Positions 8,597-16,506 of a stretch of 46,749 nt of DNA are shown here, one piece after another. Source of the stretch: Oscillatoriales cyanobacterium M59_W2019_021 (GTDB taxonomy: Bacteria > Cyanobacteriota > Cyanobacteriia > Cyanobacteriales > Geitlerinemataceae). Numbering within the stretch: the stretch's first letter is position 1; each line of letters begins with the position of its first letter. A model generated the notes under the pieces. It was not told where the DNA came from, searched no databases, and saw only the letters and a program-made list of their open reading frames with translations. The DNA lies in the NCBI GenBank assembly GCA_015295945.1, contig DVED01000163.1, positions 1 through 46,749 on the forward strand, read 5' to 3'. The translations under genes and the position numbers were made by a program.

Positions 8597-10483
8597 TTAT
8601 ACAGCTACTTCGGCAGTTTCGATCGCTTGCACCCGATCGAGCAAAGTTTGCAGCGTCTCCCCTTCAATCACTTCCGTTTCCAAGATTTTTTGGGCGATTT
8701 CTTCCATCAAATCTCGGTTTTTCTCCAGGATTGCCAAAGCGGTTTGATGTCCGGCTTCCACGATATCTTTCACTTCTTCATCGATCGCCCGTGCGGTATC
8801 GTCGCTGACATTGCGGCGGGGATTCATTATCATCCCATCTCCGAGGAACGTATTCTGCGAACCTTTCTCGTACGCCAGCGGTCCCAACACCTTACTCATG
8901 CCATAAGTCGTCACCATCCGTTCTGCCAAATCCGTTGCCCGTTGTAAATCGTTGGCTGCCCCGGTGGTGATGCTGCCGAAGATGATTTCCTCAGCGGCAC
9001 GTCCCCCCAGGAGCGTGGCGATTTGGTCGCGCAGTTCCGACTCCGACATCAAGAAGCGATCTTCGGTGGGCATTTGTAAGGTATAACCCAGTGCTGCCAT
9101 CCCCCGAGGGACGATGGAGATTTTCGCCACCTTACCGCCACCCGGCATCAATGCCCCCACTAAAGCGTGACCGACTTCGTGATAGGCAACGATTTTCTTT
9201 TCCTTGTCGTTGAGGACTCGGCTTTTCTTCTCCAATCCAGCCACGACTCGTTCGATCGCCTCAGCAAAGTCTTTTTGGGCGACGGTTTCCCGGTTTGCCC
9301 GTGCGGCTAGCAGTGCCGCCTCGTTGACCAAGTTCGCCAAGTCAGCACCCGCAAAACCCGGCGTGCGAGTGGCGATCGCCTTCAGGTCGATATCGTCGCC
9401 CAATTTCACCTTTTGCGCGTAGATTTCCAAAATTTTCAAGCGTCCGGCTAAATCCGGGCGATCGACCAACACTTGGCGATCAAACCGTCCGGGACGCAAT
9501 AACGCCGGATCGAGGGTTTCCGGACGGTTGGTTGCCGCCAACACGATCACCGTATTCTCCCCGGCCGAAAAGCCATCCATCTCGGTGAGCAACTGGTTGA
9601 GGGTTTGTTCCCGTTCGTCGTTACCGCCGACGAATCCCCCGTTACCCGCACGAGATTTACCGATGGCATCCAACTCGTCGATAAAGATGATGCAGGGCGA
9701 TTTCTTCTTGGCTTGCTCGAACAAATCGCGCACTCGCGCCGCACCCGCACCGACAAACAACTCTACGAACTCCGAACCGGAGATGCTGAAAAACGGAACC
9801 CCCGCTTCCCCAGCCACCGCTTTCGCCATCAAGGTTTTCCCGGTTCCCGGAGGTCCGACTAACAGCACCCCTTTAGGAATCCGCGCCCCGATGCGGGTAA
9901 AGCGTTGCGGCGTTTTCAAGAATTCCACCACTTCGGCGAGTTCGGTTTTAGCTTCTTCCACACCCGCTACATCGTCAAATGTCACTTTGGTGGCGTCGTC
10001 TTGTACGTAAACTTTGGCGCGACTCTTGGTAATCGACAGCGCCCCTTGCGGACCGCCGGCACCACCACCGCGTGCGAGGAAGAACTGCCAAATCGCTACG
10101 AAAATTAACGGCGGAATTACCCAGCTTAACAAGCTACCGAACCAGCTATTTTTCGGCGGGGGTGCAGCGGCGAATTCCACACCCTTCGCTTCCAGGCGAT
10201 TGGGCAACTCCAAGTCGAAAATTGGCGTGGTTGCTAGAACTTGCTGGGGCTGACCCTCTTCGGTTTTCAACTGATAGCGAATTTGGTCTTGGGCGACGTA
10301 AGCTCGCGCCACTTCCCCGTCTTCGACTTGGGCGATGAAGACGCTATAGGGAACTTGGGGGATTTTCGGCGCGAACAGTTGGGGGAAAAATAAGTTTAGC
10401 AGTAGGAACCCCCCCGACACCCACAGGAGAATACTCCCGATGATGCGCGAACGAGAGGGTTGGGGATTGTCTTTTATACTCAT
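8597..10483 (-). CDS. ftsH: ATP-dependent zinc metalloprotease FtsH
   Basis: The 628-residue membrane AAA+ protease makes up quality-control complexes; in cyanobacteria FtsH complexes act in the thylakoid and cytoplasmic membranes, including photosystem II repair. Two N-terminal membrane helices (about residues 14-34 and 116-136) flank the periplasmic or lumenal domain. Walker A GPPGTGKT is at 210-217 and Walker B IIFIDE at 265-270. The second region of homology, [18 protein letters not shown], starts at 319. The zinc motif HEVGH is at 435-439, with Val where many members have Ala or Tyr. Length is normal. [13 protein letters not shown] in the AAA domain may help assign the cyanobacterial paralogue, which I cannot fix here. 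It is monocistronic, with its own terminator. Confidence 0.97.
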   Translation of the reverse strand: MSIKDNPQPSRSRIIGSILLWVSGGFLLLNLFFPQLFAPKIPQVPYSVFIAQVEDGEVARAYVAQDQIRYQLKTEEGQPQQVLATTPIFDLELPNRLEAKGVEFAAAPPPKNSWFGSLLSWVIPPLIFVAIWQFFLARGGGAGGPQGALSITKSRAKVYVQDDATKVTFDDVAGVEEAKTELAEVVEFLKTPQRFTRIGARIPKGVLLVGPPGTGKTLMAKAVAGEAGVPFFSISGSEFVELFVGAGAARVRDLFEQAKKKSPCIIFIDELDAIGKSRAGNGGFVGGNDEREQTLNQLLTEMDGFSAGENTVIVLAATNRPETLDPALLRPGRFDRQVLVDRPDLAGRLKILEIYAQKVKLGDDIDLKAIATRTPGFAGADLANLVNEAALLAARANRETVAQKDFAEAIERVVAGLEKKSRVLNDKEKKIVAYHEVGHALVGALMPGGGKVAKISIVPRGMAALGYTLQMPTEDRFLMSESELRDQIATLLGGRAAEEIIFGSITTGAANDLQRATDLAERMVTTYGMSKVLGPLAYEKGSQNTFLGDGMIMNPRRNVSDDTARAIDEEVKDIVEAGHQTALAILEKNRDLMEEIAQKILETEVIEGETLQTLLDRVQAIETAEVAV

Positions 10484-10656
10484 TTTCTGTATCCATGAGG
10501 GTTCGACCGAGGGCAGGCTCCCGTCGTCTTGTGACTGGGCAAAAGACTGGAACAGCCCAAGCCTTCAGATCTGTGAACTTTTATTACATTATTTCATAAA
10601 CCCCGAGGGGCGCACGGTGGAGATTGCCGCACCTCATCGAGTGGGGTTTGGGGTTT
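10484..10656. other. ftsH upstream region
   Basis: This gene-free stretch runs from the ftsH start to the repeat at 10657. It carries G/C-rich text before an AT-rich patch near 10575-10595 (TTTTATTACATTATTTCAT). That patch is the best candidate area for the ftsH promoter, read leftward. No specific box is claimed. Confidence 0.35.
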
Positions 10657-10725
10657 GTAGGGGCGAAGCATTTGGGCGATAAATCTCAGGTGAAACCCAA
10701 GATCTACATTCCAAATGCTTCGCCC
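10657..10725. repeat. GCGAAGCATTT palindromic repeat, copy 2
   Basis: The left end GTAGGGGCGAAGCATTTGG (10657-10675) is mirrored by CCAAATGCTTCGCCC (10711-10725). The interior resembles that of copy 3 (42125-42193). It lies between the cydB 3' end and the ftsH 5' end, both leftward. Confidence 0.85.
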
Positions 10726-10761
10726 TCTTCTCTTCGAGGGTTTGAAAACACGCTCTAAAGA

Positions 10762-10797
10762 GTGGGTGGAATTTCGAGATCGTTTAACCCCACCCAC
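10762..10797 (-). terminator. Inverted repeat downstream of cydB
   Basis: GTGGGTGG (10762-10769) and CCACCCAC (10790-10797) form 8-bp perfect arms 16 bp past the cydB stop. Read leftward it could fold as a transcription terminator for the cyd operon. There is no strong T-run, so this is moderate evidence. Confidence 0.5.
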
Positions 10798-10812
10798 CGA
10801 TTGCTACCCATT

Positions 10813-11826
10813 TTACTCTCCGTAATGTTCGCTGGAAATCTTACCCCGAAACACCACGTAGTTGTAGATGTTGTAAAACAACATGATCGGAATGAGAAAC
10901 CCGATAAAAACGATCATGAACACCAAAGCGCTAGGCGAGGCAGCGGCTTGGTAAATGGTGATTTGGGGAGGAATAATATAGGGAAAAATAATTAATCCTA
11001 ACCCCAAAAAGGAGAGCAAAAAAATCAGCATCGTCCAAACGAAGGGCGATCGCTCTTTCCCCTGTTGGAGACTTTGCCACAAGCACCATACCAAAATTCC
11101 CCCGAGGATGGGAATGGCGGCAAAAACGTACAGTAAAGGAGGCTCGAACAACCGCGATCGCACTTGTTCGTAAAAAATCGGCGTGCCGATCGTAATGAGA
11201 ACCGCACCGATTAACGTCGTCCAAGTTGCCAGTTTTGCGGTTTTATAGTGGGTTTGTTGGAGTTCTCCCGTGGTTTTCATCACCAAATACGTCGAACCGA
11301 TCAACACGTAGCCTTGAATTAGGGTTAACGCCACCAAAATCGATCGCCAACTCAACCAATCCCACATTCCGCCGATAAAATGCCCCGCTTCATCAACCGC
11401 AATGCCTTCAAACACCGTCCCCAGGGCAAATCCCTGACCCAAAGCCGCTAAAAAACTCCCAACCCCAAACGCCAGATTCCAGAAGAATTTGCGATCGGCA
11501 TTTTCCCGAAATTCAAAGGCAACCGCTCGCAAAATCAACCCGACAATCATCATCACCGCCGGGATATACAACGCATTGAGAACCGTACCGTAGGCAAGGG
11601 GAAATGCACCAAATAGCGCCCCTCCCATCAATACCAACCACGTTTCATTCGCGTCCCACACATTTCCCAAACTCGTCATCAAAATGCTGCGACGCTCTTC
11701 CGTAGAAGCAGTAAGCGACAGAATCCCAATGCCGAGATCGAAACCATCGAGCAAAATATAGAGAAACAGAAATAGCCCAAGAATGATAAACCAAACTTGG
11801 GGCAAAAACTGTTCTAAGGGGTCCAT
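10813..11826 (-). CDS. cydB: Cytochrome bd quinol oxidase subunit II
   Basis: The 337-residue membrane subunit partners CydA in a quinol:O2 oxidoreductase; in cyanobacteria it is a terminal oxidase of the membrane quinol pool. The start region, FLPQVWFIILGLFLFLYILLDGFDLGIGIL, has the typical DGFDLG motif. WDANETWLVLMGGALFGAFP carries the conserved NETWLV, and EFRENAD and FLAALGQGFALGTVFEG follow. Eight or more membrane helices are visible. It starts 10 bp after the cydA stop, so the genes form an operon. The short inverted repeat at 10762-10797 probably ends the transcript. Confidence 0.95.
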   Translation of the reverse strand: MDPLEQFLPQVWFIILGLFLFLYILLDGFDLGIGILSLTASTEERRSILMTSLGNVWDANETWLVLMGGALFGAFPLAYGTVLNALYIPAVMMIVGLILRAVAFEFRENADRKFFWNLAFGVGSFLAALGQGFALGTVFEGIAVDEAGHFIGGMWDWLSWRSILVALTLIQGYVLIGSTYLVMKTTGELQQTHYKTAKLATWTTLIGAVLITIGTPIFYEQVRSRLFEPPLLYVFAAIPILGGILVWCLWQSLQQGKERSPFVWTMLIFLLSFLGLGLIIFPYIIPPQITIYQAAASPSALVFMIVFIGFLIPIMLFYNIYNYVVFRGKISSEHYGE

Positions 11827-11835
11827 AATCTTCTC

Positions 11836-13278
11836 CTATTGTTGGGCTTCTGCGGGACGACGATCGGGTTCGTGTTGTGCGGGAGTCGTATCCAGCGTCG
11901 GTTCCACTGCTTCTTGAGGAATTGGTAACTCCAAATTGGGACCTTTGCGAAGGATGCGACTGCCAAAGTACAGCGTCGCGACAAACAGCAAAGAATACAA
12001 AACCACAAACCCGCTCAACGAGGCTAAAACCTCTCCGGCAGGCAAATGAGATGCGGCATCGACGGTGCGAACTTCCCCATAAACCGTCCACGGTTGCCGT
12101 CCCACACAGCGCACGATCCAGCCCGTTTCTACCGCGATATAGCCCAAAGGTGCGGCGCCAATCCAACCGAATAAGAGCCATTTTTGTCGGGCAATGGTAT
12201 CAGCAGCCAGTTGACCGCGTACCCACTGAAAAACGGTGACGAGCATCAAACCCACCAAGAAGAATCCGATGCCGCTCATAATTCGGAAAGAGTAGTAAAT
12301 CAATCCCACCATGCGGGGGCGATTTTCCGGTTGCCATTCCTTCAGTCCGCGAACGGGTTCGGAGAGCGTGGGTTTGAGTTCCAAAATGTAACTTAAGGCG
12401 TGGGGAACTTTAATTTCCCAATCGTTTTTCTCCGCTTTTTCATTGGGACGTGCCACTAAACTCCAATCGGCAGATTCTCCGGCAGGAATGGTTTCCCATT
12501 GCGCTTCGATCGCTGCTAGTTTGGTAGGTTGGTAGTGATAGACTTGTTCGGCACTCAAATGTCCGATGAAAATTTGTAACGGTGCAACGGCGATCGCGGC
12601 GGCTAAGACAATTTTGAAAGATTTGGCAAAAAATTTTTCGTGGCGTCGGTTGACAATATACCACGCACTAATCCCCCCAATGACAAATAACGAAGTCTCC
12701 AAAGTGGCAAAGAACATATGGAGAACGCTATTGAGCATAAAAGGGTTGAGAATGGCTTGGAAGTAATCGCTGACGACGAACTTACCATCGACGAACGCGC
12801 CACCAGCAGGAGTTTGCAGCCAAGAATTCGCCACCAAAATCCAAAAGGTCGAGAGGTTTGCACCAAAGGCAACCATAATCGTTGCCAGGTAGTGAATTAG
12901 CGGTGGAACTCGTTCCCAACCGAACAGCATAATCCCTAGAAATCCCGCTTCTAGCATGAATGCCATTGAAGCTTCAAAGCCTAAAATGCTACCCAAAAAA
13001 TCGCCCACGGCTTCGGAAAAAGGCGCCCAATTCGTGCCGAATTGAAATTCCATCGGCAGTCCGGAAGCGACCCCAATCCCGAAATTGAGGACGTACAATT
13101 TCGACCAAAATCGCGCGTGGCGATAGTAGTCGGGATTTCGCGTTTTCAGCCACAGTCCTTCGACAATAACGAGGTAAATTGCCATCCCCGTGGTGAGGAC
13201 GGGCCACAGCATATGAAAAATCGCAGTTAAGGCAAACTGCATTCGCGACAGGACAACGGTATCGGTTAAAAAGTCCAT
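11836..13278 (-). CDS. cydA: Cytochrome bd quinol oxidase subunit I (CioA-like)
   Basis: This 480-residue haem-bearing subunit carries the quinol site. His22 in FALTAIFHMLWPVLT matches the haem b595 ligand at the N-terminus. GLPMEFQFGTNWAPFSE, GFEASMAFMLEAGFLGIMLFGW and the VGRQPWTVYGEVRT motif near residue 400 are family hallmarks. The Q-loop after helix 6 is of the short type, as in cyanide-insensitive (Cio) enzymes rather than E. coli CydA. That suggests a CioAB-like oxidase. It heads the operon with cydB. The AT-rich 250 bp upstream must hold the promoter, but no clear box was found. Confidence 0.95.
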   Translation of the reverse strand: MDFLTDTVVLSRMQFALTAIFHMLWPVLTTGMAIYLVIVEGLWLKTRNPDYYRHARFWSKLYVLNFGIGVASGLPMEFQFGTNWAPFSEAVGDFLGSILGFEASMAFMLEAGFLGIMLFGWERVPPLIHYLATIMVAFGANLSTFWILVANSWLQTPAGGAFVDGKFVVSDYFQAILNPFMLNSVLHMFFATLETSLFVIGGISAWYIVNRRHEKFFAKSFKIVLAAAIAVAPLQIFIGHLSAEQVYHYQPTKLAAIEAQWETIPAGESADWSLVARPNEKAEKNDWEIKVPHALSYILELKPTLSEPVRGLKEWQPENRPRMVGLIYYSFRIMSGIGFFLVGLMLVTVFQWVRGQLAADTIARQKWLLFGWIGAAPLGYIAVETGWIVRCVGRQPWTVYGEVRTVDAASHLPAGEVLASLSGFVVLYSLLFVATLYFGSRILRKGPNLELPIPQEAVEPTLDTTPAQHEPDRRPAEAQQ

Positions 13279-13535
13279 AACTCGTGCTTCGTGACAGTAT
13301 TACCCACTTGTATTTGTTACGAGATATCTCTATAACTTCATTTCTTTTAACAAATATTGGCGATTCAAGCTACTGACAGAGGGTCAAACTCGGACAATCT
13401 ACAGATTTGCTTTGGGATCGCTGGCTCTGGATGTGATGCGTTAACCTAAACGTAGCGACGTTTGCATTGAACGATTGTAAATCGCCATCAAGTGAATTTG
13501 TTAGTTGTTGATTCTGAAAGTGAGGCGATCGAGCG
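13279..13535. other. Intergenic region upstream of cydA
   Basis: There is no coding sequence. It contains the AT-rich cydA upstream region (about 13310-13365), then unremarkable sequence up to the xisI-like fragment. No repeat or RNA gene could be supported. Confidence 0.4.
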
Positions 13536-13604
13536 ATGGATAGATTAGAGCAGCAGCGCGAAATCGTTCGGGATGTTTTAACCCAATACCATCAGCGTTG
13601 TTAG
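13536..13604 (+). pseudogene. XisI-like remnant (22 codons)
   Basis: A short frame starting ATG at 13536 reads MDRLEQQREIVRDVLTQYHQ and stops after 22 codons. This matches the usual opening of XisI-family proteins (MDxLxxYRxIIxxIL.EY), which normally run about 110 residues. Everything after the first helix is missing, and no xisH partner is present. XisI-like proteins are common accessory genes in cyanobacteria, often paired with XisH, so this is probably the stump of a deleted cassette at the edge of the toxin-antitoxin island. The short match makes the family call tentative. Confidence 0.45.
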
Positions 13605-13679
13605 TCGTCCACTGCGATCGCGGTTCGACTATTCGCATCATCAGTGTTAGATGTGCCACCCCATCCCAAAAGCGTTGTT

Positions 13680-13955
13680 ATGAACGAGGAGACTAATTTC
13701 ACCGCTCAACCCGAGTTTTCAGAGGACGAGATGCTCGAGGAATACGATTTTAGCCAAGCTGTCCGAGGCAATCCCCGTCAATATCTGCGCGATCGATCGA
13801 CCGTCCGCATCGAGACGGAAAATGGCGATATTGAAGCTCGAATTATTACGGTGGAAGTGAAGGCGATCGTCGATGAAAATGGTAGCGTGACGATTCAACT
13901 TCCGCCTGATATTTCGCCTGGGGAATACCCAATGACGCTGTTAATTCAAGTATAG
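13680..13955 (+). CDS. Antitoxin-like protein with YDFS..VRG motif
   Basis: The 91-residue acidic protein is taken from ATG 13680; a longer frame from 13644 adds 12 poor residues. It contains EEYDFSQAVRGNPRQYL, a segment common in small cyanobacterial antitoxin-like proteins. Then come an IETENGDIEARII strand and a C-terminal beta-like part, VDENGSVTIQLPPDISPGEYP. No toxin partner follows directly; the next gene downstream is a DUF433 antitoxin. It may be a solitary antitoxin whose toxin was lost, or may act with something elsewhere. The function is inferred from motif and neighbourhood only. Confidence 0.6.
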   Translation: MNEETNFTAQPEFSEDEMLEEYDFSQAVRGNPRQYLRDRSTVRIETENGDIEARIITVEVKAIVDENGSVTIQLPPDISPGEYPMTLLIQV

Positions 13956-13956
13956 A

Positions 13957-14045
13957 GCGTCGAAAAAATAGAATATGGTGTTTCTGTCGATCGAGCGACA
14001 CGTAAAATAAAATAGAAGTAAGTCGCAATTTCTACTTGCCATGAT
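13957..14045 (+). repeat. Diverged start-region repeat before DUF433 gene
   Basis: The gap before the DUF433 gene carries two weak matches to the start-region repeat seen at 14768-14814: GCGTCGAAAAAATAGAAT at 13957-13974, and CGATCGAGCGAC..AAAATAGAAG..TACTTGCCATGAT at 13988-14045. The end lies just before the gene start at 14049. Confidence 0.5.
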
Positions 14046-14048
14046 GAG

Positions 14049-14372
14049 ATGAATACTCAGTTAGTTGACTCCTTAATTCAAGCGATCAAAGCGTTGACTC
14101 CGGAAGAAACTTTACTGTTTCAAGAAAAATTAGCAGCGATCGCCATTCAAAGTACGCCGGGAGTTTGTGGGGGTTATGCTCGAATTCGCAACACCCGCAT
14201 TCCCGTTTGGACGCTCGTTTCGCTCCACCAACAGGGAGCCGATGAAGTCGAGTTACTCCAAAATTATCCAGGTTTATCTCCTTTCGATTTAGAGAATGCT
14301 TGGCGTTATTACGCTCGCCATCGCCAAGAGATCGATCGAATTATTGCGTCCCACCAAACGGATGAAGATTGA
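14049..14372 (+). CDS. DUF433 antitoxin
   Basis: The 107-residue protein has a helical N-terminus, LIQAIKALTPEETLLFQEKL, followed by the DUF433 core TPGVCGGYARIRNTRIPVWTL and NYPGLSPFDLENAWRYYARHRQEID. DUF433 proteins carry a winged-helix-like DNA-binding fold and commonly act as antitoxins to PIN-like DUF5615 toxins. The next gene is such a toxin, and their frames overlap by 11 bp (14362-14372), which implies translational coupling. An ATG at 14041 is in a different frame and stops at once, so 14049 is the start. Autoregulation of the pair is likely but not visible. Confidence 0.88.
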   Translation: MNTQLVDSLIQAIKALTPEETLLFQEKLAAIAIQSTPGVCGGYARIRNTRIPVWTLVSLHQQGADEVELLQNYPGLSPFDLENAWRYYARHRQEIDRIIASHQTDED

Positions 14373-14760
14373 AACGATAAGGTTATATTCCAATGAAAAT
14401 TTGCCGAGTACAATGGTCGATCACTTGCGCGATCTCGGATGCGATGTTTTAACGTCTTTTGAGGCAGGTCAAGCCAATCGAGGCATTCCCGATGACGAAG
14501 TTCTGCGTTTTACAACGGAACAAAATCGGGGGGTCATTACCTTCAATCGCGATGATTTTGTGGCGCTTCATCGTAGCGGTCAACAGCACGCTGGAATTAT
14601 TGTTTGTAAAGACGATCAAAATTACATCGGGCAAATTTCCACTCTTCATCTCTATCTGCAGGAAATTGACTCGCTGTTCGATCGTCTCATTCGCGTCAAA
14701 AAGCAAAATCAGCCCGGTTTAAGTTCTCCTATTTTTGTCATTCAAGAATATCAACGATAA
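14362..14760 (+). CDS. DUF5615 PIN-like toxin
   Basis: The 132-residue protein begins MKIETIRLYSNENLPSTMVD, in which RLYSNENL carries the acidic residue expected at the start of the PIN-like fold. It continues with HLRDLGCDVLTSFEAGQANRG, PDDEVLRFTTEQNRGVITFN and RDDFVALHRSG; these Asp/Glu residues would form the metal site. Family knowledge: DUF5615 proteins are predicted ribonuclease toxins paired with DUF433. An in-frame ATG at 14296 lies deep inside the DUF433 gene and is rejected in favour of 14362. The C-terminus SSPIFVIQEYQR is complete. Confidence 0.88.
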   Translation: MKIETIRLYSNENLPSTMVDHLRDLGCDVLTSFEAGQANRGIPDDEVLRFTTEQNRGVITFNRDDFVALHRSGQQHAGIIVCKDDQNYIGQISTLHLYLQEIDSLFDRLIRVKKQNQPGLSSPIFVIQEYQR

Positions 14761-14767
14761 ATCGTCA

Positions 14768-14814
14768 ATCGTGCGAAAAATAGAAGCTAATTAAACTCCG
14801 TACCTGCCATGATT
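14768..14814 (+). repeat. TA start-region repeat, copy A
   Basis: The 47-bp segment includes CGAAAAATAGAAG, CGTACCTGCCATGATT and the first codons of the mntA-like gene (ATG 14809). It recurs nearly unchanged at 15550-15596, exactly 782 bp downstream, and in diverged form before the DUF433 gene. Confidence 0.8.
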
Positions 14815-15228
14815 CCCCAAACTCCCGAACTTCCGGACGAAGATCTCACCAAATCTCAACTGTTGGATCGCTTAGGGATGACACCTACCCAACTTGCTGA
14901 ATTTTGCCAGCAGTGGCACGTCGCCGAACTAGCTCTATTTGGCTCTATTTTACGCGATGACTTTCGATCAGATAGCGATATCGATCTTCTCGTGACTTTC
15001 GATCCCGACGCTAAAATGAGCCTCTTAGATTTGGTGAGCATGGAATATGAACTTGCAGAACGATGCGATCGAAAAGTTGATGTATTGACTCAAAAATCCG
15101 TTGCTAATAGCTCGAACTGGCTTCGTCGCCAAGAAATTCTCAATACAGCTCAGGTGATTTATGAATCGAGATCTAACCTACTTGCTCGATCTGGAAAAAA
15201 CGTGCCGAACGATCGTAGAACTAGTTGA
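14809..15228 (+). CDS. mntA: MntA-type nucleotidyltransferase antitoxin
   Basis: This 139-residue minimal nucleotidyltransferase carries LFGSILRDDFRSDSDIDLLV (about residues 44-63). It has the Gly-Ser and double-Asp triad pattern GSxxRxDxxxxSDxD of the MNT superfamily. In MntA/HepT systems the antitoxin AMPylates the HEPN toxin. A preceding helical part, SQLLDRLGMTPTQLAEFCQQW, is typical of the longer cyanobacterial type. The 3' end overlaps the hepT start at 15161 by 68 bp, so the pair is co-translated. It is flanked on both sides by a near-identical 47-bp repeat, suggesting the pair sits in an exchangeable cassette. Confidence 0.88.
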   Translation: MIPQTPELPDEDLTKSQLLDRLGMTPTQLAEFCQQWHVAELALFGSILRDDFRSDSDIDLLVTFDPDAKMSLLDLVSMEYELAERCDRKVDVLTQKSVANSSNWLRRQEILNTAQVIYESRSNLLARSGKNVPNDRRTS

Positions 15229-15505
15229 AGGAATGAGCCAAGAATCATTCTTAGGCGATCGACGAACGTATTTAGCAATTCTTTATGAAATCACCGTTAC
15301 CGGAGAAATTGTCAAGCGACTTTCCCCTGAATTTCGGCAAGAACACTCAAAAATTCCCTGGAAACAAATTGCTGGGATGCGGGATAAGCTCATCCATGAT
15401 TATAACGAAGTCGATCTTGGCTTAACTTGGGAAGTTACTCAAAGGGATATTCCGGCATTACTAGACTTTATCGTACCACTACTACCGAGTCACCCCGATC
15501 AATGA
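15161..15505 (+). CDS. hepT: HepT-type HEPN ribonuclease toxin (DUF86)
   Basis: The 114-residue HEPN-fold protein reads MNRDLTYLLDLEKTCRTIVEL... with FLGDRRTYLAILYEITVTGEIVKRLSPEF. Its catalytic motif is MRDKLIHDYNEVD (about residues 70-82), which gives the Arg-X4-His-X-Tyr signature; the tyrosine is the residue modified by MntA in characterised systems. The toxin is predicted to cleave RNA when free. It is coded directly after and overlapping the nucleotidyltransferase. After its stop comes 44 bp of spacer and then the second copy of the start-region repeat, with no intact gene after it. Confidence 0.9.
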   Translation: MNRDLTYLLDLEKTCRTIVELVEGMSQESFLGDRRTYLAILYEITVTGEIVKRLSPEFRQEHSKIPWKQIAGMRDKLIHDYNEVDLGLTWEVTQRDIPALLDFIVPLLPSHPDQ

Positions 15506-15549
15506 GGCGATTAGAACTTATGATGCAAGCGAGAACCAAAAAGCCATCG

Positions 15550-15596
15550 ATCGCGCAAAAAATAGAAGCCAATTCAACTCTGTACCTGCCATGATT
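15550..15596 (+). repeat. TA start-region repeat, copy B (gene lost)
   Basis: This is a near copy of 14768-14814, including TGTACCTGCCATGATT. The ATG at 15591 opens only 12 codons before TGA and runs into the convergent 3' end of devA (15602). It looks like the preserved start of a deleted toxin-antitoxin gene. Confidence 0.7.
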
Positions 15597-15601
15597 ATCC
15601 A

Positions 15602-16318
15602 TCAAGACATCGCTACAGATTCGGGTTGAGTGGCTAAGCGCCCATCTTCCATGTAAACAATTTGATCGGCAATATCCAAAATTCGATTGTCGTGAGTCAC
15701 CAACAAAATCGTACAACCCTGTTTTTTGGCTAAATCGTGCATTAAATCGACGACATCTCGTCCGGTTTTTTTATCTAAAGCAGCAGTCGGTTCGTCGGCA
15801 AGGACGATTTTGGGACGACTGACCAGGGCGCGGGCGATCGCCACTCGCTGTTTTTGTCCCCCCGATAAATTCGCTGGATAGTAATCGATATGCTCTTTCA
15901 AACCCACCTGCTTTAACATTTCGGTAGCGCGACGGTGACGTTCCCCTTTTGATAAAGTGCCGTGAACTTCTAATCCCATTTGCACGTTTTCCAGGGCAGT
16001 TAAACTACCGTGCAAATTGTGCGCTTGGAAAATATAGCCGTTGTGTCGTCTGGCTTTTACCAATTCCTTTTGACTCGCACCGCACAGTTCTTGCCCTAAA
16101 ATGTTGAGGCTACCAGACTGCGCCGATCGCAACCCTCCAATCAGCGTTAGCAGCGTGGTTTTCCCCGAACCCGAAGGTCCGGTCATAATGACGATTTCCC
16201 CGGCAAAAATCTCTAAATTGATGTCGAATAACACCTGTTTTCGGAGTTTTCCCGTTCCGAAATAGTGGTCGAGTTGGTGAATGGCAATAACGGGTTTCTG
16301 ATTCATCATTTTTAGCAA
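15602..16318 (-). CDS. devA: DevA-type ABC transporter ATPase
   Basis: The 238-residue ATPase subunit has Walker A GPSGSGKT (about residues 48-55), signature LSGGQKQR, Walker B IVLADEP and the switch His in LLVTHD. The start MNQKPVIAIHQLDHYFG (Met5, about 16306) matches DevA proteins and is likelier than Met1. With DevB (membrane fusion) and DevC (permease) it forms an exporter. In Anabaena DevBCA exports heterocyst glycolipid via TolC. In other cyanobacteria homologues export other compounds, so the substrate is unknown here. It is separated from devC by about 190 bp filled with three inverted repeats. Confidence 0.93.
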   Translation of the reverse strand: MLKMMNQKPVIAIHQLDHYFGTGKLRKQVLFDINLEIFAGEIVIMTGPSGSGKTTLLTLIGGLRSAQSGSLNILGQELCGASQKELVKARRHNGYIFQAHNLHGSLTALENVQMGLEVHGTLSKGERHRRATEMLKQVGLKEHIDYYPANLSGGQKQRVAIARALVSRPKIVLADEPTAALDKKTGRDVVDLMHDLAKKQGCTILLVTHDNRILDIADQIVYMEDGRLATQPESVAMS

Positions 16319-16321
16319 TGG

Positions 16322-16349
16322 GTAGAGACGAATAGCCTTTCGTCTCTAC
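16322..16349. repeat. Inverted repeat GTAGAGACG/CGTCTCTAC
   Basis: Perfect 9-bp arms (16322-16330, 16341-16349) with a 10-base loop lie just upstream of devA. The sequence type occurs as a dispersed palindrome in cyanobacteria. Confidence 0.8.
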
Positions 16350-16363
16350 TGAAACTCTCTTCC

Positions 16364-16381
16364 AGTCTTCTTAAGAAGACT
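16364..16381. repeat. 18-bp perfect palindrome in devC-devA gap
   Basis: AGTCTTCTTAAGAAGACT is fully self-complementary. It is the middle of three inverted repeats in the devC-devA spacer and could be a protein-binding site or part of an RNA hairpin. Confidence 0.75.
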
Positions 16382-16391
16382 TTCGCTGTTA

Positions 16392-16412
16392 GCCCGCACT
16401 TAAGTTGCGGGC
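16392..16412. repeat. Inverted repeat GCCCGCA/TGCGGGC
   Basis: Seven-bp arms (16392-16398, 16406-16412) lie around CTTAAGT. It is the third hairpin in the devC-devA spacer, of a type seen scattered in cyanobacterial genomes. Confidence 0.75.
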
Positions 16413-16506
16413 GGGCATTGGCTGATAGAGGTGCAAGATCTCAGTCTACCCAAGCGACGAGATATCTGTTTCTTTCCCTTCTGCCCTCTGCCTTTTGCTA
16501 TATCCA

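Noticed and set aside
8597-10483. Unusual FtsH zinc motif HEVGH
   Set aside because: It still satisfies HExxH; Val at this place is a conservative variation and does not suggest loss of activity.
13605-13640. tRNA-like GGTTCGACT near 13620
   Set aside because: No acceptor stem or anticodon arm can be folded around it.
14296-14361. Longer start for the DUF5615 toxin
   Set aside because: It would add 22 residues read from the DUF433 coding region; the ATG at 14362 begins the conserved fold directly.
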